A DNA stretch of 64,000 nucleotides. Origin: Ascaphus truei. Its lineage: Eukaryota > Chordata > Amphibia > Anura > Ascaphidae. Numbering within the stretch: the stretch's first letter is position 1; each line of letters begins with the position of its first letter. Positions 9,180-19,870 of this stretch are shown piece by piece. Made by a program: the position numbers and the translations under genes. A model generated the notes under the pieces. It did no database searches, was not told where the DNA came from, and saw only the letters and a list, made by a program, of their open reading frames with translations. The DNA is taken from the NCBI GenBank assembly GCA_036426205.1, contig CM071569.1, positions 285,256,418 to 285,320,417 of the forward strand, given 5' to 3'.

Positions 9180-9960
9180 CCATAGAGGTGTGTGGAAACA
9201 CGTCATGCCACGATCAAAATAAATCTCTGAGGACCTCGGAAAACCAGTTATTGATGCTCATCAGTCTAGAAAGGGTAACAAAACTATTTCTAAGGATTTG
9301 GGGATCCACCAATTCACTGTCAGACCGTCTCCCCTTGGCTAATGTGAGTGTTCATGACACAACTATCAGAAAAAGACTGAACAAGAAAGGTGTTCGTGGA
9401 AGGATAGCCAAGAGGAAACCACTGCTCTCTAAAAAGCACATTGCTGCCTGTCTGAAATTCGCTATAGCGCACATAGATGATCCACAACACTTCTGGAACA
9501 ATGTTCTGTGGACAGACAAGTCAAAGTTAGAACTTTTTGGCCTCAATAAGAAGCATTATGTTTGGCAAGAACCACACACTGTGTTCGAACAGAAGAACCT
9601 CTTCCTAATCGTCAAGCATGTGTGATGATTTTATGGCTGCCTCGGGACCTGGATGGCTTGCCATCATTGACACAACCGTTAAAGTGGATCATGCAGCAAG
9701 ACAATGACCCTAAATATACAAGCACATCTACAAAAGAATGGCTGCAGAAGAAGAAATTCCGCGTTTAGAATGGCCTAGTCAGAGTCCGGACCTAAACTCC
9801 ATCAAAATGTTGTGGCAGAAGCTGAAGAGAGCTGTCCATGCAAGGAAGCCCTCAAATGTCACTGAGTTGTAGCTGTTTTGAAAAGAGGAATGGGCCAAAA
9901 TTCCTCCAAACCCGATGGGATAGACTGACCAGCAGTTACAGGAAACGCTTAGTTAAAGTC
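9180..9960 (+). pseudogene. Tc1 transposase pseudogene
   Basis: This is the remnant of a DDE-type Tc1/mariner transposase, which would cut and paste its element at TA sites. Recognisable blocks in order are KSLRTSENQLL, VSVHDTTIRKRLNKKG, KRKPLLSKKHIAACLKFA, NNVLWTDKSKLELFG, WIMQQDNDPKYTS and, in another frame, EWPSQSPDLNS. The block LWTDKSKLE has K where the first catalytic-region acid normally sits in the D-E/S-K motif, and QQDNDPKYTS keeps the second Asp area. There are at least three internal deletions (after residue text NSLSDR, after CVMILW, and before KWIMQQ) and a stop after KFRV. It cannot make an active enzyme. Confidence 0.88.
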
Positions 9961-9970
9961 ATTGCTGCTC

Positions 9971-10054
9971 AAGGGGGCGCCCCCAGGTACTGAATCTGAA
10001 GGGGGCGCCACCAGGTACTGAATCTAAAGGGGGCGCCACCAGGTACTGAATCTG
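9971..10054 (+). repeat. 28-bp tandem repeat, three copies, within Tc1 3' end
   Basis: Three head-to-tail copies of AAGGGGGCGCC(A/C)CCAGGTAC followed by TGAATCTG, with one or two differences. They lie where a Tc1 element normally has one such segment, close to the transposase stop codon. Confidence 0.92.
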
Positions 10055-10235
10055 AAGGTCCACACACTTTCTCGCACACGGATACTGAATGTTGGATCAT
10101 TTGTGGATAAATAAATGTTGAAAAAGTCTCATGTTTTTGTGTCATTTGTTTGATCAGGGTATATTTATCTATCAGTAGGACTTGAGATTAAGATCTAATA
10201 ACATTTTAGGTTTATGTGAAAATCCCAAGGGGTTT

Positions 10236-11335
10236 CACAAACGTCCCCGCCTCTGTATATGATATTATTGCTTGCTACACCTACAAAACACACATAAAAC
10301 TAACACTTGTGGTCACCTCACCCAGTAATTTGGAATTACTAGCTAGTTTTAGGTTCTCGGCTTCCAGCAAACGTGTGTGCCCATTTGTCATAGGGCATTG
10401 TTTGACTCTTGGAGTCACTACTGCATTGTGGGTGTTTATATAGCATTTCACCAAGTCTCTGTCTGTTGCAGCAACATACAGCATCTATACTTACCACACA
10501 CTTACCTTTGTAATCAGCATTGTGGTTCATCAGAGGTTAGCGAAGCCCTTAGGCGCACCTACTACCCCTGTAGGACTTACCTCTCCTATCCCCTTACCAT
10601 ATTTTAATTCGCCATTTGTTTAGGATCACCTCAGTTAGAGGGCTATCCATATAAACCTTATTTTATTTGAGGATTTCTCCTAGTAATATTGTTTTTTAAA
10701 TTACTCATCATTACATGTTACGATTCTCCATCAGGTCCATTAGTTTCCAGTATCACCTAGACTTGAGTGCTCTCATTACAGAGGTCCTTTTCTCCCAAGT
10801 TGTTATACCCTAGGATTACTTTGCAGGAGGTCACTGTTTATATGGGATTTTATTGATTTATTTAGAGTAAAGGGTGTTTTTTTTATTGCTTTTGGCTTTC
10901 GATAAGAGTTGATGCCCCGGAGGGCTGCATTATAACTAGGTCCTTTGTTACCATCTTGTTCTTAACCTTTCAGGCAGGAAAAATATCAAGAACATGAATC
11001 TGGTTATCAATCATAGGGCCCTTTTATACCACAGGAAGACACGATATACATCATATTTCACAGAGTAGTAAGCATCTGATGTGCAAAATCAATCAGCAAA
11101 AACAAGAGGAAAATTCTTTGCCTAGTTCCCATGAGATTTCATCCATTTTTAACAGACTTTTTCCAATGGCTCCCTGCTTCTGTATACATTCAATACCTGC
11201 TCTGCCCATGTTCCGTAAATAATGCAAAAAACATATATTTATTTTGCCCACATTTCCACCAAAATGTAGACATTTTTTGGAAAATGTTGCACAGGACTTT
11301 TGCCGACATTTGTGTGCAGCTAGTTGGAAAATATT
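10236..11335. other. Non-coding DNA, nothing recognised
   Basis: Moderately AT-rich unique-looking sequence. It contains no long frame, tandem repeat or element terminus that I can identify. Confidence 0.5.
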
Positions 11336-11342
11336 TAATTGA

Positions 11343-11402
11343 TTTGTAAAATGATTTACCAGTAAATAATACACTGAATGTTACTGTACCTCTCATTTTC
11401 GA
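11343..11402 (-). repeat. LINE 3' tail fragment
   Basis: On the minus strand this reads like the family end that also closes the elements at 11418, 24243 and 27797 (GAGAGGTAAC...GTATTAC...CTGGTAA). It is a separate truncated 3' end adjoining the larger copy. Confidence 0.65.
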
Positions 11403-11417
11403 GTATATTATATATAT

Positions 11418-12735
11418 TTTTTACAAAATGTTTTATCAGGAAGTAATACATTGAGAGTTACCTCTCGTTTTCAAGTACGTCCTGGGCATAGAGTTAAGAT
11501 GACAAATAATACATGGTACAAATACAGTTACATAACTGAACAGGGTTATACATTATATACAAGACATACCATAGCATGCACAGTTAGAGATAATATATAT
11601 TATAGACATATGTAGCAGTTACAGACAAAGTTAAAATGTGAGACAGCTTTAGTTTTTAAAGAACTTTGACTGGTGATGGCTGTGAGAGTCTCTGGCATAT
11701 TGTACCAGTCATGAGGTTCACAGTAACAGAATGAGGAGCGGCCAGATACTTTGTTGAGCCTTAGGACCATGAGCAGTCATTTGGAGTCAGATCTCAGATG
11801 ATAAGTGGTGCATGTAGTAGGGATGAGGAGCTTGTTCAGATAGACGGGTAACTTGCCCAGAAAGCCTTTGAAGGTAAGACAGGATAGATGAACTTTGCGC
11901 CTAGACTCGAGTGATGACCAATCTAGTTCTTTGAGCATTTCGCAGCGATGTGTGTTGTAGTTGCATTGGAGAACAAAACGGCATATTGAATTGTAGAGGG
12001 TATCAAGTTTGCTAAGGTGGGTTTGGGGTGCCGAGCCGTATACTATGTCCCCATAGTCGATAATTGGCATTAGCATCTGCTGTGTGATACGCTTTCTGAC
12101 CAGGAGACTTAGGGAGGATTTGTTCCTGTAAAGTACACCTAGTTTGGCATAGGTTTTGGATGTCAGGGTATCAATGTGCATCCCGAATGTTAAATGGGAG
12201 TCAAACATATGCCCAAGTATTTAAAACTAGTAACAGGAGTTAGGGTGGTGTTAGTGTTGGACATTGGAAGCTTTAAAAATGTAGCCTTGGTACCAAATAC
12301 CATTGTTATAGTCTTGTCAGTGTTTAAGAACAGTTTGTTTTGGGAAATCCAATTTTCAAGTCTCAAAACGTCAGATTGAAGTATTTGTTCAAGGTCGGAG
12401 AGGCTATGGCTGTGTGCATATAATATTGTGTCATCTACATACATGTGTATTGAAGCTCCCTTACAAGCTGTGGGAAGATCATTAATGAACACTGAGAGGA
12501 GTAGGGGCCCCAGAACAGAGCCTTGAGGGACGCCACAGGTGATATCCAAAGGGTTGTAGTTAGAGCCTGAGATGGACACATGTTGGGATCTACCTGATAG
12601 GTAGGACTGAAACCAGTTTAAAGCATGCTTCCCTATTCCAGAGCACTGGAGTTTGTTAAGAAAGTTAACGTGATCAACAGTATCAAAAGCCTTTGCAAAA
12701 TCTAGGAATATTGCACCACTGAGTATAGTTAGGAA
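11418..12735 (-). pseudogene. Rex/L2-type LINE reverse transcriptase, 5'-truncated
   Basis: This is the reverse transcriptase part of a non-LTR retrotransposon, which copies its own RNA at a nicked target. On the minus strand, from about 12720, one reads FAKAFDTVDH, CSGIGKHALNWFQSYLSGRS, GVPQGSVLGPLL, then the catalytic YVDDTILYA (codons about 12438-12427), QNKLFLNTDKT and YLGI. After a frameshift near 12200 it continues DSHLTF, RKRITQQMLMPIIDYGDIVY and LNKLLIPTTCTTYHLRSDSK. The 3' part ends in the family tail GAGAGGTAACTCTCAATG...TATTACTTCCTGATAA. The 5' end is lost at about 12735. Other copies lie at 23838, 27300 and 34629. The exact clade (Rex1, L2 or another CR1-group member) is not certain. 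Confidence 0.9.
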
Positions 12736-12834
12736 AGCAGAGAGGAGAATTAATGTGTAACTTTATATATCGTATTCCAATGTGTTGACTTTTATTTTAA
12801 AGTTAACCACACACACCAAACCATTATTTTTCAG

Positions 12835-13018
12835 GTGCCACATTTCACATTTAAAAGGCCTCCCGCAGCTATTTGACAACATCATGTCTTGTGATGTCTC
12901 AATATCCCAGAAAAATCAGCTTATACTAGCAATTAGCCAGGAACTTGAGAAACTCGCTCCCGGACAGAATCTATCGGATGTCAGCGACACTCTTTTTTCA
13001 GTGACAGCCACAGTGTGA
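12835..13018 (+). CDS. Putative terminal exon of a host gene
   Basis: A typical acceptor (pyrimidine-rich, TTATTTTTCAG) ends at 12834. The exon begins with one base of a split codon, then encodes a 60-residue end: CHISHLKGLPQLFDNIM, then SQKNQLILAISQELEKLAPG, and a final SVTATV before TGA (13016-13018). The composition is that of a helical, soluble protein C-terminus, with balanced amino acids and no repeat-derived text. An AATAAA follows about 150 bp later. I see no upstream exon in the window on this strand, so the preceding intron would span the transposon-rich sequence to the left. I do not recognise the protein. A processed copy or chance frame remains possible. Confidence 0.5.
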
Positions 13019-13169
13019 GGGAGGATTGTTCATTAACAGCAATGAGACATACTGTAGGCATACGGGGGAATAACTTACTCCTTCCTTGTTTCTGATTTAA
13101 GCTAAAGTAGGGTTGTACGGGTAGCACTTGTCTTGCAGTTATATGGTTAAAGCTAGGTGTCCTCATGTA

Positions 13170-13175
13170 AATAAA
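13170..13175 (+). promoter_or_regulatory. Poly(A) signal AATAAA
   Basis: AATAAA lies 152 bp after the stop codon of the putative terminal exon, with a GT/T-rich stretch after it (TTTTCGGTCATTGTCG). This is consistent with a short 3' UTR. Confidence 0.4.
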
Positions 13176-13337
13176 CGTGCAACTCATTTTCGGTCATTGT
13201 CGTACACAATTAGGACTGTTGATTTTGTGTATACAACAATATAGTATTTGCTGCGTTATAAAATTAGATTAGAAGCACGTGTGGGAAAACCAGGGCTGAT
13301 TTAATGCAGCCGCCCTGGGGAGACTTAAAAACATGTT

Positions 13338-13688
13338 TTATAGGATTGGAGGAGGGGGATTTCCAGAGCGGAACCGCGTTGATTTCAGCTCCGAGGCCTC
13401 CTGCTTCCTGAGATACTCACCTCGGAAGGGTGTGCCGGTAGCAGCTCTGGCTGGGCTTGTTTGGGCTAACATAATGGCGGCTTAAATTTTCCACGTCCTG
13501 CGGGCCAATAGGAAGCTGTGATGTCATCCTTTGTGGCTTCCTGTTGGCCCTTGTGACACGGGATGTTGAAACAGCAGAGAGATACCGGCGCCCCCCCCCC
13601 CCCTACGGAAGTAAGTATCAACAGAAGCAGGGGGTCTCCGGAGCTGAAATTAACACGGTTCAGCTCCCGAGACCCCCCTGCTTCAAAC
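13338..13688. mobile_element. Fold-back MITE, AGCAGGGGGTCTC family
   Basis: The outer arms (GGAGGGGGATTTCCAGAGCGGAAC and its inverse near 13625-13688) and an inner pair (GGCCAATAGGAAGC... / GGCTTCCTGTTGGCC) make a nested stem of about 350 bp. The same layout occurs at 56455-56825, including a GTAAGTATC segment near the right arm. No coding capacity is seen. Confidence 0.75.
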
Positions 13689-14079
13689 CTGTTAGAAAAA
13701 AAAACAAAAAAGCATAAAGGGTCCCCAGGAGCGTGGCTTTAAGGACAAGAGCGTTCCAGTGTAACAATAATTCGCCTTACAGTATATAGCAGACGTTGCA
13801 TCACTTCGCCCCTTGTTTATGTCACGTTATTTACAAAGATCAGAACAACATAACCGCGACATGAATCACACATGAATTGGATGCACCGTTGTGTATTTTT
13901 GGGGTTGTGCCATGGAACAAGCATTGACTCCATATTCTTTCTAATGGTGCTGGGCTCTATATGCTTCCATTCTAGTAAATGCGGCATTTATGTTTTTAAA
14001 ATATAACCTCTTATTGTCTTTTATAGTTTACTAGCTGATATACCCGGCGTTGCCCAGGATGTAATTTTGGGGGGGGGCG

Positions 14080-15175
14080 ACAGGGTTGGACTCCCCCCCC
14101 CCTTGACAGCTAGGGGGGGGGGGCGGGCTGTGGGGGGGGGGGGGGGGGGGTGAGGGTGGGGGGGCGGGAGCGTAGGGACTGGGTGGGTGACTGACTGACT
14201 GACTGACTGGGTGACTGACTGATACTTGACTGACTGACTGACTGGGTGGGTGGGTGACTGACTTGACTGACTGTGTGGGTGACTGACTGGGTGGGTGACT
14301 GACTGGGAGGGTGGGTGACGGTGGGTGACTGACTGACTGTGTGGGTGACTGACCTTGGGTGACTGACTGGGTGGGTTGGTGACTGACTGGGTGGGTGGGT
14401 GTCTGACTGACTGGGTGGGTGACTGACTGACTGGGTGGGTGACTGACTGGGTGGGTGACTGACGGACTGGGTGGGTGACTGGGTGGGTGGGTGATTGGGT
14501 GGGTGGGTGACTGGGTGGGTGACTGGGTGGGTGGGTGACTGACTGGGTGGGTGACAGGGTGGGCGACAGGGTTGGGCGACAGGGTTGGGCTTCCCCCCCT
14601 TGACAGCTAAGCGGTGGCAGCTGACTGGGGGGTGCGGGTGGGGTTGGTGGGGGCAGGAGTGTAGTGACTGGGTGGGTGACTGACTGACTGGGTGACTGAC
14701 TGGGTGAGTGGGTGACTGGGTGGGTGGGTGACTGACTGACTGGGTGGGTGGGTGACTGACTGGGTGGGTGACTGACTGGGTGACTGACTGGGTGGGTGAC
14801 TTACTGACTGTGTGGGTGACTGACCTTGGGTGACTGACTGGGTGGGTGGGTGGGTGACTGACTGGGTGGGTGTCTGACTGACTGGGTGGGTGACTGGGTG
14901 GGTTGGTGACTGACTGGGTGGGTGACTGGGTGACTGACTGGGTGGGTGACAGGGTGGGTGACAGGGTGGGTGTATGACTGATGACTGACTGGGTGACTTG
15001 ACTGGGTGGGTGGGTGAATGGGTGGGTGACAGGGTTGGTGGGTGACTGACTGGGTGGATGACTGACTGGGTGGGTGACTGACTGACTGTCTGGGTGACTG
15101 AGTGAGTGGGTGGGTGACTGAGTGAGTGGGTGACTGAGTGAGTGGGTGACTGAGTGGGTGGGTGAGTGGGTGGTT
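14080..15175. repeat. G-rich GACT/GGGT tandem array in two large units
   Basis: Dense repeats of GACT and GGGTGGGTGACTGACT. The array contains two larger units, each starting with GACAGGGTTGG(G)CT, a C/G run, TTGACAGCTA and a GGGTGnGGG stretch, then GTAGnGACTGGGTGGG. They start near 14080 and 14575, so the higher-order period is about 0.5 kb. The upstream motif TACCCGGCGTTGCCC (14041) is a common border text of dispersed repeats. Long minus-strand frames of Thr-His-Pro-Ser repeats here are artefacts of the repeat. The G-rich + strand could form quadruplexes. Confidence 0.92.
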
Positions 15176-15994
15176 CTGCAGGCCAGTTCCAGTGGCTCCC
15201 CAGCAGCGGCGGCCGGTGGCGCAACTGCTCCTGGTACAGCAGCCCTGCAGTCACTCAAATCCTCTCCCTCCACCTGTTGGCTCCGAACGTTGGGTCCAAC
15301 TTCCGCCCAACTGCTGGAGGAGGAAGCTGCAGCATGTGAGAGAGGGGAGGGGAGAAAGGAGGATGGGGAAGAGAAGAGAGGAGGTGGGAGTGTAAGAGGG
15401 GGGGGAGAAAGAGAATGGGGAGTGTCAGGAGGTCCCGCGCTCTTCCTGACAATGAAACTGATTGCCGGGAGAGGATGTGGGGCCTTTGTGTCTCTTACAT
15501 TCTCCAGAGCAGCATCTCCTCCTGCAGCGTCACGTAGTCATGGCGACGCAACATCACATGCCGTGACAATGTGACGTCACATGGTGCTGTGACAACATGA
15601 CGTCACATCAAACCACAGCGTCATGACGGCGCGTCGTAGGAAAAGGAGGGCCTTTACGAGACAAATCGCCCCAGCATGCACCTACTAGAACATTATTATT
15701 TATATTGGGGATCAAAAATGGATGGTCCTTCTTCCATAACGCATTCGTGTGGTACCTTAGCCTACATACAAATATATATTTACACTATAGGACCTGTACA
15801 AAATGATATCCTCCAAGAAAGTATTGAAATACCTGTAATATCTGATTCTTTTGCAGCTGGGGGACTTTAGTAAGAAACCCCATGTACCCCAAAAACCCTA
15901 TTGTACCAAAGCAAATTCTGGCAACAGAATAACTCAAATAGAAAATGTCCATTACTCAGCCAGGTCAACAGAATTATCAATAGAAAAACTCCAA
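15176..15994. other. GC-rich repeat remnant and unique DNA
   Basis: 15180-15660 is CpG-rich, with GACGTCAC and ACATGACGTCACAT-like short palindromes, as in many amphibian transposon ends. 15661-15994 is AT-rich with nothing recognised. Confidence 0.4.
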
Positions 15995-16070
15995 TCACTA
16001 CATAGTTACATAGTTACTATGTACCTATGTAACTAACTATGTAACTATGTAACTAACTATGTAACTATGT
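15995..16070. repeat. GTTACATA/TATGTAAC palindromic simple repeat
   Basis: Alternating ATAGTTACATAG and CTATGTAACTAA units, self-complementary throughout. The same text ends the repeat at 26012. Confidence 0.85.
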
Positions 16071-16719
16071 CGTGATTAAGTTTTCTTTCCATTAAGAAAT
16101 ATGGTGATGGGTTTTTTAGCAGCGATGGATACTGTTGTGAATAGCCTATGGATGGAGCGATTATTTTGCCCTACAATTGCTCCATTTTTTTGCCTTGATC
16201 AATAACCCCACAGATTCCATAAACGTAATATATTTTCCTTGCCCCAGTCTTCACCTTAGAAAGAAAAGGTATGGAAACAATGAAAGGGACCCCGATCGAT
16301 ACAAGTTTGTTCAAACCAACAGTTTAAGCAAAAGCACAAAATCCGTTCTCCGGCAGACTGTCTGCATCCATTCAGTGACAAGTTACACAATCTGCCACGG
16401 AAGGTATTGGCCGTGTGTGTATTGTACCTTGAAAAGCTTTAATGTATTCAGAAAAAAACCCATCCTAGCCCATGAGAAACGGACTCCCTTTCCATTGTGC
16501 CTCGGGGCTGTGAGAATGAGAGAGACAGCTCAATAATAAAGAGAAAAAGGCTCTCCAGCTCCTGGAAGCACATCCCATCTACCTGTTATGTGCTTCCTAT
16601 AATGAGGGCTGTTCTAGAGATTGATCCCATATTGTTCCTGGTAACGTACAGTGTTTGTGCAGCGCATCAGTATTGGTAGCCATCTGTTAATTACCATGCT
16701 CTGTTATATTGGGAAGTGG
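16071..16719. other. No recognised feature
   Basis: Mixed-composition unique DNA. The short frames present show no family signature. Confidence 0.45.
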
Positions 16720-16925
16720 GGGTGGCGGGAGGGGGTGAGTGAGGGGGGGGAAGGGGGAGAGGAGGGAGGGGGGAAGTGGGGGGGGAGATCAGGCGAGTGG
16801 GGTGGGAATGGCGGGCGTGGGGGGAGGGGGGAAGTGGGGGGGAGGGGGAAGGGGGGGGGAGGGAGGGGGGTGTGAGGGGGGAGGGAGGGGGGGGGGGGGG
16901 AGGGGGGGGGGGAGGGGGGGAGCAC
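16720..16925 (+). repeat. G-rich low-complexity tract
   Basis: GGGAGGGG-type purine sequence with only scattered other bases. Gly/Arg and Pro/Ser frames across it are artefacts. It may form G-quadruplexes. Confidence 0.92.
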
Positions 16926-17129
16926 GGTGGAACTCCGCTCAACATTTTTATCAACGAATACTGGTGTTTACTGCGCACGCTGTCCGAGGGTGAACGCTTA
17001 CACTGGCAAATGTAGGGTGTGATCATGTTGTGACTGCAGGGTGTAGTAGGGTGGCACACGTATGAAAAGGGGGAAGATATTTTACTTTTTATTCTAAAGA
17101 CGATATGAAGTGTTTTTGAAACGCTAAGT

Positions 17130-17286
17130 CAGGGGTTCTCAACTCCAGAAACAAGTCAGGTTTTTTTTAAGGATATCCCTGCTTCAGCACAGGTGGCTCG
17201 GTCAAAGACTGCACCCCCTGTGCCGAAGCACAGATATCCTCAAGACCCCTCCAACAGGTCAGGTTTTGAGGACTGGGGTTGAGAAA
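17130..17286. mobile_element. hAT-like MITE, CAGGGGTTCTCAACTCC family
   Basis: Left end CAGGGGTTCTCAACTCCAG; right end GACTGGGGTTGAGAA. Inner arms around GATATCCCTGCTTCAGCACAG pair with CTGTGCCGAAGCACAGATATC. The same family is at 40886, 54744 and 61688. The right terminus is eroded and no clean 8-bp duplication is seen. Confidence 0.7.
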
Positions 17287-17459
17287 GTTAATCTCGGCAA
17301 ACCCGTAACCCAGCCTCATGAGATCCCAAATAAACAGGAATCGTGTGTATGTGATAAGATTTGTTTGAAAGATTTAGGCGCACCAACATGACAGGAGAGC
17401 TGGGACATGTGTCCCGGGCCCAGTGGCTGTGGGGGGCCCAACTTCTGGTAGCCGCTGCC

Positions 17460-18970
17460 GGGCCCCAGCTCCCAGCTCTCCACAGCTGCGGCCTCTTCCC
17501 ACGCTGACCCCTCTCTCTCTCACCGGTGCGCGTCGGAAGCTGGGTGTCCCCGGGAAGTCAGGCTCAGCTGCCGGCTCTCCACAGCTGTGGCCTCTTCCCA
17601 CGCTGACCTCTCTCTCTCTCTCTCTTACCGGTGCGCCTCAGAAGATGGGTGTCCCCGGGAAGTCAGGCTAAGCTCCCAGCTGTCCACAGCTGTGACCTCA
17701 GAATAACTGATAGTAAACCGCTCAGCAGATAGTAGTATGGTAGCCGGTGCAAAGGGATGGTACTGGCATAGCAAGTAGACAAGAAGACAAAGAAAGTCTC
17801 CCACAGATCCCTTTTACCACTGCACAAACCGGCTAATAGTGAACACAGAGTCCCATATATCAGCATTTGTCAGCAGTAAAGCAATGTTCGAAGTGCCGTG
17901 ATCAGTGTGATAGCGCTAATAAAGCGATTGCTGCCGCCGTCATGTGAGTAAGCTGCATCCCACAATAATAAACCAATAAATGCCAACAATTGCCCTTACA
18001 GAGCAGTATCAAGCGTTATAGCTGACTATACCACAGACTCCGGTATACACCCTTTCCCTCCCCGGCACTGGAGCAGTCTCACCCGCGACCTCCGACGTCA
18101 ACGCGATGACGTCATCCCGACGTACGTTTCGCGCTTGGGGGCTGGCGCTTTCTCAAGGTAGTAAGGCTTTATTAGCGCTATCACACTGATCACGGCACTT
18201 GAAATATTGCTTTACTGCTGACATATGCTGATATATGGGACTCTGTGTTCACTGTGGCTTTAATATACACTATACTGCTACACCCTCTTACCCGATTTAG
18301 GAGGTGGTTATTTTATAGGTTATGAATATTGGCATTCTTCCTACCTATAGATAATCCTATGCCTACCTCCTGTTCTATATCTTTCCCCCTGTACTTTGAG
18401 CAGCACTATCAGGAGGGTTCAATTTATGAACCAAATATATTTCTATATATATAGTAATTAGCCTCCTGCGATCACCCACACCTTATGTGTTAGATGTTTT
18501 TAATGCTTACTGATTATGTGTCGTTATAGTGTATATATATTATTTATTATTAATTATTAATAAAAAGTTTATTGTTTTGCCTATATTTAGGCCTTTTAGT
18601 GGTAATTGTTCACTCCTAGAATTGGGTGCGATTACAAGTTATCTCTCCTATAGCCTATTTTGATATATGTCAGGGAGCACGATACCCCTGTTGTTACTTA
18701 TAATTAGCCTATTTGTGCAGTGGTAAAAGGGATCTGTGGGAGACTTTCTTTGTCTTCACAGCTGTGACCTGCCTCTTCTCATGCTGCCCCCTCTCTCTCG
18801 CCGGTGCGCGTCGGAAGCTGGGTGTCCCCGGGAAGTCACGCTAAGCTCCCAGCTCTCCACAGCTGTGACCTGCCTCTTCTCATGCTGCCCCCCCTCTCTC
18901 TCTCTTGCCGGTGTGCTGGGTGCCCCCTGGGAAGTCAGGCTCCTCTTCCGGCGGGAGAGAAAGCCCCGGC
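17460..18970. repeat. Tandem array of about 110-bp units, split by an insertion
   Basis: Units containing GGTGTCCCCGGGAAGTCAGG, CTCTCCACAGCTGTG, CTCTTCC(C/T)A(C/T)GCTG and CTCTCTCTC(A/G)CCGGTGCG lie at 17460-17698 and continue at 18757-18970. The stretch in between (17699-18756) is the fold-back insertion. Confidence 0.8.
17699..18756. mobile_element. Fold-back insertion with 14-bp TSD
   Basis: CACAGCTGTGACCT is present at 17685-17698 and 18757-18770, a perfect 14-bp target duplication. Inside, 17790-17920 is the reverse complement of two right-hand segments: 18165-18255 and 18712-18756. About 450 bp of AT-rich DNA sits between those two segments, present in only one arm. Between the arms is a hairpin module on the minus strand (18157-18125, stem GCGC/GCGC, then GAAACG) and GACGTC-rich text. 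The left edge has about 90 unique bases, as in the 8630-8928 insertion. Confidence 0.75.
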
Positions 18971-19059
18971 GTGGGAAGAAGTAGCCGCTGGGGAGAGCTG
19001 GGAGCCAGGGGCCCAACGGTGGCAACAAGAGGTAAGTGGGAGAGAATTGTATTTGTGTG

Positions 19060-19870
19060 TGGGGGGCCGGGGGGGTAATTTTATTTTTTTGTGGAGGGGG
19101 GTAATTGTATTTGTGGAGGGGGGTAATTGTATTTGAATGAATGAATGTATGTCTTTATTAATATAGCGCCATTAATGTGCATAGCGCTTCACAGCAGTAA
19201 TAGTTACAATCATATAAATAATAAGATATAAATAACACAAAAGGAAGAAGTGCTTCAGACATAAAAGTAACATTTGGAAAGAGGAGTCCCTGCTCCGAAG
19301 AGCTTACAATCTAATTGGTAGGAGGAACATACAGAGACAGTAGGAGGGTGTTCTGGTACAGTAAGTGCGTCTGCAGGGGGCCAAGGTTAATGTGTGAGGT
19401 GTAAATTATCAGCCATGGAGCTTCTCAAATGCTTCGTTAAGCGGGTGTGTCTTAAGGTGGGTCTTAAAGGTGTATAGAGAGGGTGCTAGTCGGGTATTGA
19501 GGGGAAGGGCATTCCAGAGGTGCGGGGCAGAAAGTGAGAAAGGTTTAAGGCGGGAGCGGGTTTTAGATTCAAAAGGGGTAGAGAGAAGACATCCTTTGTG
19601 CAAGGGGGCAATTGTATTTGTGGAGGAGGGGATTGTATTTGTGTATTTGGGGGTAATTTTACTTGGGGGTGGTGGTAATTGCATTTGGGTGGTGGTGGTA
19701 ATTTGTATCTGGTGGGAGGAGGGTGTTTGCATCTGCGGGGAAATTAGTATGTCTGTATTGGGAGGGGGTATTGTGTGTGTAGTGGGGGGGGGGATTGTGT
19801 GGGCAGGGAGGGAGGGGGGATTGTATGGGTATTGGGGGGAAAAAAGTTGTTGTTATTAAGTAGTGATTAA
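19060..19870 (+). repeat. GGGGTAATTGTATTTG minisatellite, interrupted
   Basis: Degenerate units GTGGAGGGGGGTAATTGTAT occur at 19060-19135 and again at 19604-19870, becoming irregular. The LINE fragment at 19136-19603 is inserted within the array. Confidence 0.75.
19136..19603 (-). pseudogene. CR1/L2-type LINE 3' end with 17-bp flanking duplication
   Basis: On the minus strand it encodes the typical end of a LINE ORF2 (RLKPFSLSAPHLWNALPLN, then LYTFKTHLKTHPLNEAF). The 3' UTR contains AGATTGTAAGCTC(TT)CGG-type text and ends GCGCTATATTAATAAAGAC. Flanks GGGGGTAATTGTATTTG (19119-19135) and GGGGGCAATTGTATTTG (19604-19620) look like a 17-bp duplication with one change, though both lie in a tandem array, which weakens the case. 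Confidence 0.85.

Larger units (their letters stand above)
9073..10235 (+). mobile_element. Tc1-like transposon, decayed
   Basis: The region carries the familiar Tc1 order. It opens with a GGTGTGTGG...CATGCCACGATCAAA leader, then transposase coding text, then GAATGTTGGATCATTT...CAATAAATA-like 3' sequence and an AGGACTTGAGATTAAG terminal part. The ends are degraded, so the exact inverted termini and TA duplication are not certain. Confidence 0.8.

Noticed and set aside
14110..15273. Long minus-strand frames rich in Thr-His-Pro-Ser
   Set aside because: They are the translation of the GACT/GGGT tandem array; several frames are open at once and there is no protein-like composition.
16691..17059. 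Gly-rich and Pro-rich frames
   Set aside because: Low-complexity G-rich tract; no start context or conserved motif.
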